A stretch of 64,000 bases of DNA from Halostella litorea (GCF_004785955.1 NZ_SJER01000006.1:42877-106876), one strand, 5' to 3'; positions 10,217 to 19,026 are shown, numbered from the stretch's first letter. The notes: generated by a model not told the origin, from the letters alone. Translations and numbers: made by a program.

Positions 10217-10297
10217 AACCGAAACCGGTTACGTCGGGGACGGAGGCCCACGCACCGGCGGCTATCTCGTCGGACGGACGAACCGAAAACGGGTTAC
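10217..10297. promoter_or_regulatory. Paired AACC-N6/7-GGTT dyads upstream of tupA
   Basis: Two related sequences lie in the 133-base tupA upstream gap: AACCGAAACCGGTTAC (10217-10232) and AACCGAAAACGGGTTAC (10281-10297). Each has AACC and GGTT arms, and they share 15 of 16 bases if a one-base gap is allowed. Their position ahead of the tup operon, whose last gene is a ModE/TOBE regulator, makes them candidate operators. This is inference only. Confidence 0.4.
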
Positions 10298-10304
10298 GGC
10301 CGGG

Positions 10305-11324
10305 TCAGTCCCGGTGGCCCCAGCGCCGGCCCTCCTCGTCGTACCGGGCCTCGGCGATGCGGTCGTGCTGGGCGTCGGACAGCGAGATATCCGTCGCGCC
10401 GACGTTCTCGTCGAGCTGGTCGGTCGTCCGCGCGCCGACGATGGGGACGCAGGTGAACTTCTCCTGTTCGATCAGCCAGCGGAGCGCGACCTGCGCGGGC
10501 GTGGCGTCCAGCTCGTCGGCGACGGCGCGGATCTCGTCGAGCACCTCCCAGCCGCGGGCGGAGACGTAGTACTCGTCGAACCGCGGGTCGATGGCGCCCC
10601 GCGAGTCGTCGGGGGCCTCGACCCCGTCGTCGGTCCGCTCGTACTTGCCGGTGAGGAAACCGCCGGCCAGCGGCGAGTACGGGCAGACCGCCAGGTCCTG
10701 GTCGGCGCAGACGTCGAGGTAGTCGACCACGTCGTCGCGGTAGGCGGCGTGGAACAGGGGCTGGGTCACCTCGAACCGCTCTACTCCCTCCACGTCGCTC
10801 GTCCAGAGCGCCTTGGTGAGCTGCCAGGCGGCCATCGTGCTCGCGCCGAGGTGGTGGACCTTCCCCTCGCGCACGAGGTCGTTCAGCGTCCGGAGCGTCT
10901 CCTCGATCGGCGCGTCGTCGTCCCAGCGGTGGATGTAGTACAGGTCGAGGTAGTCCGTCCCGAGGCGGTCCAGCGTCCCCTCGATCTGCCGGCGGATGTG
11001 CTTGCGCCCGAGTCCGGAGTCGTTCGGCCCGGGCTCGCCCCAGCCGTCGAACGGGAAGTACACCTTCGAGGCCAGCACGAAGTCCTCGCGGTCGTAGTCC
11101 TCCAGCCACTCGCCGATGAACCGCTCGCTCTTGCCGTTCGGCGTGCCGTACACGTTGGCGGTGTCGATGAAGTTGACCCCGCGGTCCCACGCCGCGTCGA
11201 GCAGTTCGTGGGCCTCCCCGCGGTCCGTCTCGACGACGCCGTTGGTCTCGCGGCCGAACCGCCACGTCCCGAAGCACAGTTCCGACACCGTCGTCCCGGT
11301 CGAACCCAGGGTCGTGTACTCCAT
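10305..11324 (-). CDS. Aldo/keto reductase
   Basis: A 339-residue (alpha/beta)8 oxidoreductase. It starts MEYTTLGSTGTTVSELCFG; the catalytic Asp and Tyr are in FIDTANVYG, the Lys in LASKVYF and the His in YYIHRWD. The C-terminal VPIVGART is the usual NADPH phosphate-binding region. ATG 11324 matches the family N-terminus, so 43 upstream in-frame codons are rejected. Substrate unknown; the family reduces aldehydes, ketones or sugars with NADPH. Confidence 0.9.
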   Translation of the reverse strand: MEYTTLGSTGTTVSELCFGTWRFGRETNGVVETDRGEAHELLDAAWDRGVNFIDTANVYGTPNGKSERFIGEWLEDYDREDFVLASKVYFPFDGWGEPGPNDSGLGRKHIRRQIEGTLDRLGTDYLDLYYIHRWDDDAPIEETLRTLNDLVREGKVHHLGASTMAAWQLTKALWTSDVEGVERFEVTQPLFHAAYRDDVVDYLDVCADQDLAVCPYSPLAGGFLTGKYERTDDGVEAPDDSRGAIDPRFDEYYVSARGWEVLDEIRAVADELDATPAQVALRWLIEQEKFTCVPIVGARTTDQLDENVGATDISLSDAQHDRIAEARYDEEGRRWGHRD

Positions 11325-11671
11325 ACCCCGATCTGCTCCCGGGATCCGAATAAGGGTTGAGGCAGCGGAAAGCGTCAAGGCCGGCCGCTCCCCCGGCGGC
11401 GCGCGCCGGCGCGGCCCGGTCGTGTCAGGTCGCCCCAGCTTCGGGGACCGCACCGCCGCGGCCGAACCTCTCGGATCTCTCGATAGATCTCCGTAGATCG
11501 GAGTTATCGGCTCAACACCGCTTGTAAAGTATTAGAAGCTCTCTGCAACGGTCGTAAAACGTCCGCATGATCGACACATCCGGCTAAAATCGTCCGAAAT
11601 CGTCCGAAGCCTCGGCCCGTTATATGCCGGTGTAGCTACAAGGGTTGAGTAGACCAACGAGGTGCCACCCG
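11325..11671. promoter_or_regulatory. Divergent intergenic region with a 10-bp tandem repeat
   Basis: This 347-base gap separates the aldo/keto reductase from the small membrane protein gene. It holds the tandem unit AAATCGTCCG repeated twice at 11587-11606 and then the TATA-like TTATAT near 11620, which is about 52 bases before the ATG. The repeat is well placed to be a regulator site. No ORF or RNA gene is convincing here. Confidence 0.45.
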
Positions 11672-11935
11672 ATGTCAACCCCCTCCGCACACAACGACGA
11701 CCTCGCCGACGGCGGGACCGACCCGGTCTCGTCGCTGCGCGCACAGCTCGACGACCACGCGCTCACCACGCCGTTCCAGATGGTCGGTTTCTGGATGGCG
11801 GTCGCGCTGCCGTTCCTGCACGTGCCGCTGCTCGCGTCCGGCCTGTCGACCCCCTCCGAGACCACGACGTTCCTCGCCCTGCTCGGGCTGAACCTCGTGG
11901 GACTGGTCGTCGGGCACTCGTACAACCGCGACTGA
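11672..11935 (+). CDS. Small two-helix membrane protein
   Basis: An 87-residue protein. About 35 hydrophilic acidic residues come first, followed by two hydrophobic segments (MVGFWMAVALPFLHVPLLA and FLALLGLNLVGLVVG) with a short polar turn and a charged C-terminus. The codon pattern and an upstream TATA-like box with a tandem repeat support a real gene. No known domain is recognised; function unknown. Confidence 0.65.
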   Translation: MSTPSAHNDDLADGGTDPVSSLRAQLDDHALTTPFQMVGFWMAVALPFLHVPLLASGLSTPSETTTFLALLGLNLVGLVVGHSYNRD

Positions 11936-12040
11936 AGCGACGGCCGCGCACCCGCCACGGCCACCAGGTCCCCGCCGTGCGGCGTCGGTCCCCGCGTCGC
12001 ACGCCGTCCCCACCTCGTACACCGTCCCCGCCGGCCGTTC

Positions 12041-12295
12041 TCACGCCGCCTCGATCATCTCCTGCAGCGCCGCCTCGTCGACCTCGAACTTGAACTTCGG
12101 CGTCCCGTCGACCAGCACGTACGGCACCCGGTCCCCGTAGCGCTCGCGGAGGTCGTCGTCCGCGTCCACGTCGACAACGTCCACGTCGACGGGCCGCGCC
12201 GCGTCGTCGCTCGCCCGGCGCACCGCCGCTATCGCGTCGTCACAGAGGTGACAGTCCTCCCGCGTGTACACCGTGACCGTCGTCGGCTCGTCCAT
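12041..12295 (-). CDS. Glutaredoxin-like thioredoxin-fold protein
   Basis: An 84-residue protein with the redox motif CHLC at residues 15-18 (TREDCHLCDDAI), the cis-Pro strand RVPYVLVDG and an acidic linker, i.e. the glutaredoxin/DUF836 version of the thioredoxin fold. It probably exchanges thiols with small proteins or low-molecular thiols in the cytosol. The start follows the family's immediate beta-strand (TVTVYTRE). Confidence 0.85.
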   Translation of the reverse strand: MDEPTTVTVYTREDCHLCDDAIAAVRRASDDAARPVDVDVVDVDADDDLRERYGDRVPYVLVDGTPKFKFEVDEAALQEMIEAA

Positions 12296-12454
12296 GCGTC
12301 GGGGTTCGGAGCCGCCGCCCTTACCGTCGTCGGGTCGTGGCGATCGGGTCAACCGTTTTATCGCTTCGAGGTGACGTGGAACCATGACCGGTTGGTCGCG
12401 GTGGTCCGGAGCGAGGCGGTTCGCCGAACGCGGGTCGAGTCGGGGTGACTGTCG

Positions 12455-14143
12455 GTGACCGCCTCGGGGGTCGAGACCGAACTGATCCACCTGTTGAGCG
12501 TGTTCCTCATCGCGGGCGCCGTCGGCGTTGTCGTCACCAAGTTCGTCCGCATTCCGTACACCATCGCGCTGCTCATCGCCGGGTTCGTCGCCTCGATAGC
12601 GGGCGTCTCGGTGGGGATCGAACTCACCCACGACATCATCCTCCTCGTCCTGTTGCCGCCGCTGCTGTTCGAGGGGGCGGCGACGACCGACCTGGCCTCC
12701 TTCCGCGAGAACTTCCCGGTGATCGCCACGCTCGCCATCGCCGGCCTCGTGCTGTCGATCCTGTTCGTCGGCGTCGCCGTCCGCTACGTGCTCGGGTTCC
12801 CGCTGCTCGTCGCGTTGCTGTTCGCCGCTATCATCCTCCCGACCGACCCCGTCTCCGTGCTCGCGCTGTTCGAGGAGATGGGCGCGCCCGAGCGGCTGAC
12901 GGTGCTGGTCGAGGGGGAAAGCCTGCTCAACGACGGCGTCGGCGTCGTGATATTCACCGCTTTGCTCTCCTTCGTCATGTCGGACGTCGACCCAGCGGCG
13001 CTCGCGACGCCCGCGCGGCTCGGCCGGCTCCTCGGCGACATCGCCGTCGCGAGCGTCGGGGGTGCCGTCGTCGGCGGGCTCGCCGGCTACGCCGTCTACC
13101 GGGTGATGGTCGGGCTGGACGAGCACATGACCGAGATCGTCCTCACCGTCATCCTCGTGTACGGGAGCTTCCTCCTCGCCGAACACTACCTCGGGGTCAG
13201 CGGCGTCATCGCCACCGTCGTCGCCGGGCTGTTCATCGGCAACCGCGGCCGCGAGTACGCCATGAGCGCCCAGACGAAAGTGTCCGTGTTCAACACGTGG
13301 GCGACGGCGGCGTTCATCGTGAACACGTTCATCTTCATCGTGATCGGGACCCAGACGCCGCTCGTTCAGATCGCCCGCCACGCGAACCTGCTGGTCCCGG
13401 CGCTCCTGATCGTCCTCGTCGGCCGCGCCGTCGTCGTCTACCCGCTCACCGAACTCGTCAACCGGACGGTGCTGACCCAGCCCGTCTCCCGGGAGTACCA
13501 GCACGTCATCGTCTGGAGCGGCCTGCACGCCTCGATCCCCATCGCGCTGGTGCTCGGGCTCCCGCCGGGCACGCCGTTGCGCGAGGAGATGCGCGTGATG
13601 GTGTTCGGCATCGCCGGGTTCGGGCTGGTCGTCCAGGGGCTGACGATCGGGCGGCTGGTCGAGCACCTCGGCATCGCGACGACGAGCGACGAGGAGCGGC
13701 TCTACCAGTTGCTGATCGGACGCGCCCGGGCGGTCGACGCGGTGCTGGAGGAGGCGCGGGCGCTCCACGAGGACAACCGCATCCCCGACGAGGTGTACGA
13801 GAAGTTCGCGGTCGAGTACCGGTCGGAGAAGGAGCAACTGGACGCCACCATCGCCGAACTGCTCGACGAGCACCCGGAGATCCGCGACCGGGAGCGCACC
13901 GTCGCGGAGCGGCACCTGCTCAAACACGAGCGGAGCGCCGTGAAGACGGCCGAACTCGACGGCCTGCTGTCCTCGGACGTGGCGGCGGAGCTCATGGAGG
14001 AGGTCAACCTCAAGCTCGACCGGCTCGACCGCGGCGAGTCGACGGTGGTCGCCTCGCGCAGCGAGGAGGGGTACGACGAGTTCTGGCGCGCGGAGGCCCG
14101 CGACCACGACGTGCTCGCCGACGAGAGCCGAGGCCCGTCGTAA
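12455..14143 (+). CDS. Na+/H+ antiporter, CPA1/NhaP type
   Basis: A 562-residue membrane protein. The first 400 residues contain about 12 hydrophobic helices, including the family motif ILPTDPVSVLALF and the GESLLNDGVGVVIF segment with the ion-binding Asp. The last 150 residues are hydrophilic and helical (regulatory tail). It exchanges external H+ for internal Na+ to hold pH and ion balance. The GTG at 12455 is used because it follows a TTTTAT box at about 12355 and the helix begins soon after. Confidence 0.9.
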   Translation: MTASGVETELIHLLSVFLIAGAVGVVVTKFVRIPYTIALLIAGFVASIAGVSVGIELTHDIILLVLLPPLLFEGAATTDLASFRENFPVIATLAIAGLVLSILFVGVAVRYVLGFPLLVALLFAAIILPTDPVSVLALFEEMGAPERLTVLVEGESLLNDGVGVVIFTALLSFVMSDVDPAALATPARLGRLLGDIAVASVGGAVVGGLAGYAVYRVMVGLDEHMTEIVLTVILVYGSFLLAEHYLGVSGVIATVVAGLFIGNRGREYAMSAQTKVSVFNTWATAAFIVNTFIFIVIGTQTPLVQIARHANLLVPALLIVLVGRAVVVYPLTELVNRTVLTQPVSREYQHVIVWSGLHASIPIALVLGLPPGTPLREEMRVMVFGIAGFGLVVQGLTIGRLVEHLGIATTSDEERLYQLLIGRARAVDAVLEEARALHEDNRIPDEVYEKFAVEYRSEKEQLDATIAELLDEHPEIRDRERTVAERHLLKHERSAVKTAELDGLLSSDVAAELMEEVNLKLDRLDRGESTVVASRSEEGYDEFWRAEARDHDVLADESRGPS

Positions 14144-14189
14144 CGGCGCTCGGATAGTTTCATTACCGCCGAGCGTATCCACCGCGACC

Positions 14190-14702
14190 ATGGAGAGCAT
14201 CGACGTGACCGACGAGCAGTACGACCGACTCGACGCGATCCGGGAGTCGCTGGCCGACGACGTGCCGTACGGCCACGTTCGCGCCCGGGACGCCGTCCAG
14301 TACCTCCTCGACGAACACGACGGCGATCCGGACGTGACGGCCGCGGAGACGGACGGCGCGACGGGGTCCGACGGCGGAGACGCCGACGACGGCGCGGACG
14401 ACGCTGACGGCGAGGACGCCGACGATGAGGACGGCGAGGCTACGGACGATGACCCGGCCGATGAGGGAGACGACGAACCGGCGGCCGATGACGACGCCGA
14501 CGACGACGGCTCCGACGACGCCGATGGGAGCGACGGCGACGACAGGCTCTCGGCGATGATGAACCTGCTCGACACCCACGACGACAAGTGGGAGCAGGCC
14601 GACTCCGAGGAGACCCGGTACGTGGTCGACCTGCCCGACGGGGGCACCGAGGAGGTCCAGACCAAAGACGACGTGAAGGCGATCCTGTTCAAGAACTACT
14701 GA
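14190..14702 (+). CDS. Acidic hypothetical protein with long Asp/Glu/Gly linker
   Basis: A 170-residue protein with three parts: an N-terminal helix set (MESIDVTDEQYDRLDAIRES, then YLLDEHDG), an almost purely Asp/Gly/Ala/Glu linker of about 70 residues, and a C-terminal block (MMNLLDTHDDKWEQAD to ILFKNY) that looks folded. The linker suggests two small domains on a flexible tether. Its stop overlaps the start of the next gene (TGATG), so the two are co-translated. Function unknown. Confidence 0.7.
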   Translation: MESIDVTDEQYDRLDAIRESLADDVPYGHVRARDAVQYLLDEHDGDPDVTAAETDGATGSDGGDADDGADDADGEDADDEDGEATDDDPADEGDDEPAADDDADDDGSDDADGSDGDDRLSAMMNLLDTHDDKWEQADSEETRYVVDLPDGGTEEVQTKDDVKAILFKNY

Positions 14703-15049
14703 TGGGCCTGCTCGCACGGATCGCCGCGGCCCTGCGGTCCGCGTTCGGCCGCTCCGGCGGCGACCCGGCCGACGAGGGCGACGCCGCCGGGAATGCGGAC
14801 GCCGCCGACCGGTCACCCGACGGTGCCGACGACCGACCCGAGGACGGCGACGCGGCCGCCGGGCCGGCGACGACCGACTGCTCGGTCTGTGGAACGACGT
14901 TCGAGGCCGACGCCGAGGCCTGCCCGCTCTGTGGCACCGCGCCGGGGAGCGACGCGGCGGCCGCCGACCCGGAACCGGCGTCCGAGACGACCGACGGGGC
15001 GGCGACCGACGACGCTGCCGACCGGCTCCGGGACCTCCGCGACGAGTGA
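14702..15049 (+). CDS. Zinc-ribbon protein with N-terminal amphipathic helix
   Basis: A 115-residue protein. The N-terminus (MGLLARIAAALRSAFG) is an amphipathic or membrane-interacting helix. An acidic disordered linker follows and then a zinc ribbon with CSVCG and CPLCG pairs 15 residues apart. The ATG shares its A with the stop codon of the preceding acidic gene. It may act with that protein; function unknown. Confidence 0.7.
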   Translation: MGLLARIAAALRSAFGRSGGDPADEGDAAGNADAADRSPDGADDRPEDGDAAAGPATTDCSVCGTTFEADAEACPLCGTAPGSDAAAADPEPASETTDGAATDDAADRLRDLRDE

Positions 15050-15095
15050 CGTGCCACGCGGTACCGTTTTGCACGATCGTCCCGAACGATCGGGC

Positions 15096-15611
15096 ATGGA
15101 CAGCAGAGCGTACGGGTTCGAGGGGGCGACGCCCGACGTCCACGACGGCGCGCGGGTCAGCCGAGAGGCGACGCTGGTGGGTGACGTGCGGGTCGGGGCG
15201 GACGCGAGCGTCTGGCCGGGCGCGGTGCTGCGTGGCGACGTGGCGCCGGTCCGGGTCGGCCGGGAGGCCCACGTCGGCGACACGGCGGTGCTCCACGCGA
15301 GCGCGGCCGGCGAGCGCGCGATGATCGGGCACGGCGCCGTGCTGAACGACGCCGTCGTCGCGGACGGCGCGCTCCTCGGGTTCAACGCGACGGTCAACTC
15401 GGAGGTGCGCGTCGGCGAGGCGAGCATCGTCGCCTCGGGGACGACGGTGCCCGAGGGGTACGACATCCCGGCCGAGTCGTTCGTTCGCGGTGTCCCCGCC
15501 ACGGTGACGCCGCTGTCCGAGACGACGATCGACCCGGCGGAGATATTCGACGCCCACTCCTCGGGGGCGTACACGGACCTGGCCGCGCGCCACGACGACC
15601 TCTTCGGGTAG
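15096..15611 (+). CDS. Gamma-carbonic-anhydrase-like hexapeptide-repeat protein
   Basis: A 171-residue left-handed beta-helix protein (repeats such as ATLVGDVRVGADASVWPGAV). The family is trimeric and binds zinc between subunits. The first two ligands are kept as His67 (AVLH) and His79 (IGHG), but the position of the third, five residues after His79, is Asn84. Catalysis of CO2 hydration is therefore uncertain. It stands alone behind a TTTT-containing promoter. The start is the ATG preceding SRAYGFEG; the longer reading frame upstream is not used. Confidence 0.8.
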   Translation: MDSRAYGFEGATPDVHDGARVSREATLVGDVRVGADASVWPGAVLRGDVAPVRVGREAHVGDTAVLHASAAGERAMIGHGAVLNDAVVADGALLGFNATVNSEVRVGEASIVASGTTVPEGYDIPAESFVRGVPATVTPLSETTIDPAEIFDAHSSGAYTDLAARHDDLFG

Positions 15612-15654
15612 CCCACCCCCCGGAACCTTGGTGCTCCGCCGTGAACGGTGGCGC

Positions 15655-16422
15655 ATGTCTGGTCCGAAGGCCGGCGGCGACGCCGGACGCGGCTGGCTCC
15701 GCCGGGCGTTCGTCACGGGAACCGCGATCACGGTCCCGACGATCATCACGCTCGTCCTGCTCGGAACGGTGCTGGACTTCGTCTCCCGGACCATCTCCCC
15801 GGTCGTGGCGGCCGTCGAGTTCGTCCCCGGAACCGACAACCTCCCCGAGGTCGTCCTCGAACTGGTCACGGTCGCGGTCCTGCTCGGGGTCGTGTTGGTC
15901 GTCGGCGTCGCCGCCGAGCGCCGCAGCGGGAACTCGGCGGGCCTCACCCGCGAGTTCGACGAGTTCGTCGCCGCGATCCCGGGCGTCGGCACCGTCTACA
16001 CCAGCGTCCGCAAGATGAGCGACGTGCTTCTGGAGAGCGACACGGAGAGCTTTCAGGACGTGAAACTCGTCGAGTTCCCCCACGACGAGACGTACATGCT
16101 CTGCTTTCTGACCGCCCACCCGCCGGACGCGGTCCGCGAGACGGTCGGCGAGTCGGAGATGGAGACGCTGTTCCTCCCGCTCGCGCCGAACCCGGTGATG
16201 GGCGGGTTCCTGATCAACGTGCCGTCCGACCGGGTCCACGACGTCGACATGACCGTCGAGGAGGGCGTCCGGGCCATCGTCACGAGCGGCGTCGCGGTCG
16301 GCGAGGAGGTCGACGACATCTCGCCCGACGGGTTCGACGGCGTCTCCCCGACGGCCTTTGGCGAGGCGATCATCGACAAAGTCCCCGGCACACACGCCGG
16401 CGACGACGACCCGAAGCAGTAG
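15655..16422 (+). CDS. DUF502 family membrane protein
   Basis: A 255-residue protein. Two N-terminal hydrophobic helices (TAITVPTIITLVLLGTVL and VVLELVTVAVLLGVVLVVG) are followed by a soluble domain with the DUF502 motif GTVYTSVRKMSD. The family's role is not known. ATG 15655 was chosen because the preceding codons (MVLRRERWR) lack a haloarchaeal signature. Confidence 0.85.
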   Translation: MSGPKAGGDAGRGWLRRAFVTGTAITVPTIITLVLLGTVLDFVSRTISPVVAAVEFVPGTDNLPEVVLELVTVAVLLGVVLVVGVAAERRSGNSAGLTREFDEFVAAIPGVGTVYTSVRKMSDVLLESDTESFQDVKLVEFPHDETYMLCFLTAHPPDAVRETVGESEMETLFLPLAPNPVMGGFLINVPSDRVHDVDMTVEEGVRAIVTSGVAVGEEVDDISPDGFDGVSPTAFGEAIIDKVPGTHAGDDDPKQ

Positions 16423-16483
16423 CTCACAGCGTCTTCCCCCCGTGTCCACTAATGCGGGCGGGACACAGCGAGCGCAACCCCTC

Positions 16484-16888
16484 TCAGTCCAGCCCCTCGT
16501 ACGCCGCGATCGACTCGCGGACCCGGTCGGCGATGGGCCGGGTCTCCTTGGTCGCCGGGTCGACGGTCACCTGCACGGTTTCGGCCGTCGCCGCCACGTC
16601 GCCGTCGGCCCGCACCTCGTACTCCATCGGGAGGCTCGACTCGCCGATCCCGGGGACGCCGACCGCGACCGTCAGGTCGTCCTCGACGGTGATCGGCTGC
16701 CGGTAGTCGATCTCCACGTGGGCGAGCACGGAGTCGATGTCGGAGAGCGGCACGTCGAGCACCTCCGAGAAGTAGTCGACCCGCGCCTCCTCCAGGTAGG
16801 TCGCGTACACCGCGTTGTTCACGTGCCCCATGAAGTCGATGTCACGGACTCGGACGTTCAGCGTCGTCGTGAAGGAGAACTCGTCCAT
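16484..16888 (-). CDS. 4-hydroxybenzoyl-CoA thioesterase-like (hotdog) protein
   Basis: A 134-residue single hotdog domain. The motif VRVRDIDFMGHVNNAVYATY carries the active-site Asp and helix of the YbgC/FadM group of acyl-CoA thioesterases. It likely hydrolyses a short acyl-CoA, though the substrate cannot be inferred. The start ATG 16888 gives the family length. Confidence 0.88.
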   Translation of the reverse strand: MDEFSFTTTLNVRVRDIDFMGHVNNAVYATYLEEARVDYFSEVLDVPLSDIDSVLAHVEIDYRQPITVEDDLTVAVGVPGIGESSLPMEYEVRADGDVAATAETVQVTVDPATKETRPIADRVRESIAAYEGLD

Positions 16889-16929
16889 CGGCTTCCGGTA
16901 CCGGGTCGGGGTAGTTCGGTCTGTCGGAA

Positions 16930-17124
16930 CTACCCGGCCCACTCGCCGCCGATGTCGCTGCTGACGCGGTCGCGCCACAGTTCGAAACTCGTCTCGCAGT
17001 CGTCGCTCGTCCGCAGGTGGTCGATGAAGCCCGCCCCCGGGTCCGCGAGGTCGCCGTCGCAGAACGGGCAGGTGTTCGGGTCGCTCCAGGTCGGTTCGCT
17101 CGGCGCGTGCTGGCTCCGTGACAT
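16930..17124 (-). CDS. Small zinc-finger protein (C2HC)
   Basis: A 64-residue protein. CPFC at residues 19-22, His35 and Cys42 (FIDHLRTSDDC) form a C2HC zinc site, a pattern shared by a conserved haloarchaeal family. The TATA-like TTATAAT region sits upstream on this strand. It overlaps nothing and is probably monocistronic. Small zinc-finger proteins of this type in haloarchaea are often regulatory; the function here is unknown. Confidence 0.75.
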   Translation of the reverse strand: MSRSQHAPSEPTWSDPNTCPFCDGDLADPGAGFIDHLRTSDDCETSFELWRDRVSSDIGGEWAG

Positions 17125-17319
17125 CCTTGTCCGATCCCACCACGGCCGCCGTCATAAAGGTTGGACTAATACGTATTACGTAGATATAATGAGGTTAAAT
17201 GTCACTTGATTCCCGAACCGGACGAACGGGCACGTTTCGCGGTCGAACCGATCGCCCGTTCGGCGGCCGGAGTAGCCGGGATCGAAAGCACCTATCCGTT
17301 CCCGCCCGAAGCCCCCGAC

Positions 17320-17907
17320 ATGTCAACGGTGAATCCCCGGCAGCGAGTACGGGAACGTCCCCTCGCCGCGACGGCGGTCCTCTCGGCGGTCGGTTACGCG
17401 CTCGTCGTCGCCGCGTTCTCCGGCGTCGTCCCGATCTTCCCGGACATCGGGCGGGAGACGGTCGACCTGTTCTCCCACGCCATCGCGGCCGTCAACACCC
17501 TGGCGACGGTGTCGCTCGCGCTCGGCTGGTACTGGATCCGGAAAGGCGAGGTGCGAAAGCACCGCGCGGCGATGCTGACCGCGTTCGCGCTCATCCTCGT
17601 GTTCCTGCTCATGTACCTCCCGAAGGTGGGCGGCGGCGGCGAGAAGCACTTCGTCGGCCCGGAACTGGTCCGGATCGGCTACCTCATCATGCTCGCGATC
17701 CACATCGTGCTGTCGGTGGTGGCCGTCCCGGTCGTCCTGTACGCCGTCGTGCTCGGGCTCACACACACGCCCGCCGAACTCCGGAACACGGCCCACGCCC
17801 GCGTCGGCCGCATCGCCGCGGGGTCGTGGATCCTCAGCCTCACGCTCGGCGTCGTCACGTACGTGATGCTCAACCACCTCTACGACTCGACGTTCGTCCC
17901 GGCCTGA
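17320..17907 (+). CDS. DUF420 family membrane protein
   Basis: A 195-residue protein with about five hydrophobic helices: AVLSAVGYALVVAAFSG, HAIAAVNTLATVSLALGWYWI, AAMLTAFALILVFLLMYLP, YLIMLAIHIVLSVVAVPVVLYAV and AAGSWILSLTLGVVTYVML. Conserved His residues (SHAIAAVN, KHRAAM, IHIVLS, AHARVG) match DUF420, often found with cytochrome oxidase assembly genes. None are adjacent here. ATG 17320 gives the conserved short N-terminal tail. Confidence 0.82.
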   Translation: MSTVNPRQRVRERPLAATAVLSAVGYALVVAAFSGVVPIFPDIGRETVDLFSHAIAAVNTLATVSLALGWYWIRKGEVRKHRAAMLTAFALILVFLLMYLPKVGGGGEKHFVGPELVRIGYLIMLAIHIVLSVVAVPVVLYAVVLGLTHTPAELRNTAHARVGRIAAGSWILSLTLGVVTYVMLNHLYDSTFVPA

Positions 17908-17969
17908 CGGTCGTGTGCGCCCGCGGCACGTCCGCGGTACTCGTTTTATCGCCCCGTGCGTGTGTTCCC

Positions 17970-18194
17970 ATGATGACCGCCTCCGACTCCGTCGCCGACC
18001 TCGCACCGAGCGCCAAACTCGTGTACAAGGTGCTGGAACACAACGGCCAGCTGACCCAACAGCAGATCGCCGAGGAGTCGCTGCTCCCCGCCCGGACGGT
18101 CCGGCACGCGCTGACGGAACTGGAGTCGGCCGACGTCGTCGAGGAGCGGATCCACTTCCAGGACGCCCGCCAGCGCCTCTACAACCTGCAGTAA
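17970..18194 (+). CDS. Winged-helix DNA-binding protein (MarR-like, compact)
   Basis: A 74-residue protein that is a single winged helix: LVYKVLEHNGQLTQQQIAEE, the recognition helix LPARTVRHALTELESAD, and a short wing. A second ATG three bases later would remove one residue. A TTTTAT box lies about 25 bases before the start, consistent with a leaderless transcript. It should regulate transcription; targets unknown. Confidence 0.8.
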   Translation: MMTASDSVADLAPSAKLVYKVLEHNGQLTQQQIAEESLLPARTVRHALTELESADVVEERIHFQDARQRLYNLQ

Positions 18195-18211
18195 CCCGCC
18201 GCCGTCCCGCC

Positions 18212-18634
18212 TCAGCCGAGCGCCTTCACCGTCACTTCCTCGCCGTTCCCCTCCGCTCCGAGTTCGACGGTGTCGACGACCGACGACCGCACCGCCGCCC
18301 GCCACTCCTCGACGGCCTCGACGTGGCGCTCCCGGTGTCGCTCCGTCGTGTACTCGACGTCGTCCGCCGCCCGGAGTTCGTCCTCGGTCGTCGCCGGGTC
18401 CGGGTAGGTCGGTACGGGTTCGACCAGGTCCTCGGGGTCGAGGTGGAGCGGTTCCCCGCCGACGAACTCGCCGGTCCCGGCCTCGTGCAACCGGGCGCGC
18501 ATCCGCCCGCTGAACGGTGGCGTCACTCTGAGGACGGTTCGCCCGGGGCTCCGGAGGTTCGACTCCAGCGCCGTCACCACGTCCTCGCGCGTCACGGCGA
18601 CCGAACGGATCGCGGCCGGGTCGTCCGACGACAT
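18212..18634 (-). CDS. Conserved hypothetical protein
   Basis: A 140-residue acidic protein that begins MSSDDPAAIRSVAVTREDVV and contains RVTPPFSGRMRARLHE and EEWRAAVRSSVV. Proteins with this pattern occur across haloarchaea, but no functional motif is visible. The ATG at 18634 is chosen because the next upstream start adds an arginine-rich segment that does not look coding. The gene transcribes away from the par-like repeat region. Confidence 0.7.
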   Translation of the reverse strand: MSSDDPAAIRSVAVTREDVVTALESNLRSPGRTVLRVTPPFSGRMRARLHEAGTGEFVGGEPLHLDPEDLVEPVPTYPDPATTEDELRAADDVEYTTERHRERHVEAVEEWRAAVRSSVVDTVELGAEGNGEEVTVKALG

Positions 18635-18779
18635 GCGATCGCGTCCGCGCCGCGACGTGTTCAGCGTCACGGTCGGCGGGACTAACGCGTTCCGACCGCG
18701 GCCGGTCGCCGAAGGGGTTTCCCGTGCCACACCCTCCACACCGCCCGCACCGTCCGGGCCGTTCATACGGTGTACACTT

Positions 18780-18794
18780 TCTACACAGTGTGGA
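18780..18794 (-). repeat. par-like box 1 (TCTACA..TGTAGA family)
   Basis: The sequence TCTACACAGTGTGGA matches the 15-base consensus TCTACACATTGTAGA at 13 positions. It is the most upstream copy. Confidence 0.45.
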
Positions 18795-18912
18795 ATGTGT
18801 GGGCGGTGTCGCGTTCACGCCGTTTCGGGTTTCGTGGGAACCCGACCGACATCGACCGCGATCGGTCCGAGTCGAACGTGGATATGTCCGGCCCTCTCGC
18901 CGAGTGAAGATC

Positions 18913-18930
18913 ACACATTGTACAATGTGT
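18913..18930. repeat. par-like box 2: 18-bp perfect palindrome
   Basis: ACACATTGT is followed directly by ACAATGTGT, its exact reverse complement. It combines two opposed copies of the consensus box centred at TA, a shape typical of a dimer binding site. Confidence 0.6.
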
Positions 18931-19002
18931 AGAATTTCCATTTTATGGGCTGTTGTTAGCGTTACTTGGGGCATCACGAATTGGAGTGCGAACTGTGGAC
19001 GG

Positions 19003-19026
19003 TGTAGAAATTCTACAATGTGTAAA
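19003..19026 (+). repeat. par-like box 3: overlapping dyad and direct copy
   Basis: TGTAGAA-A-TTCTACA (19003-19017) is an inverted repeat with a one-base centre. Its right arm continues as TCTACAATGTGTAAA (19012-19026), a copy of the consensus with one mismatch. Confidence 0.55.

Noticed and set aside
12041..14692. 883-codon minus-strand ORF through the antiporter and acidic genes
   Set aside because: Only the last 84 codons (12041-12295, glutaredoxin) are real; the rest is Ser/Arg-rich antisense of the antiporter.
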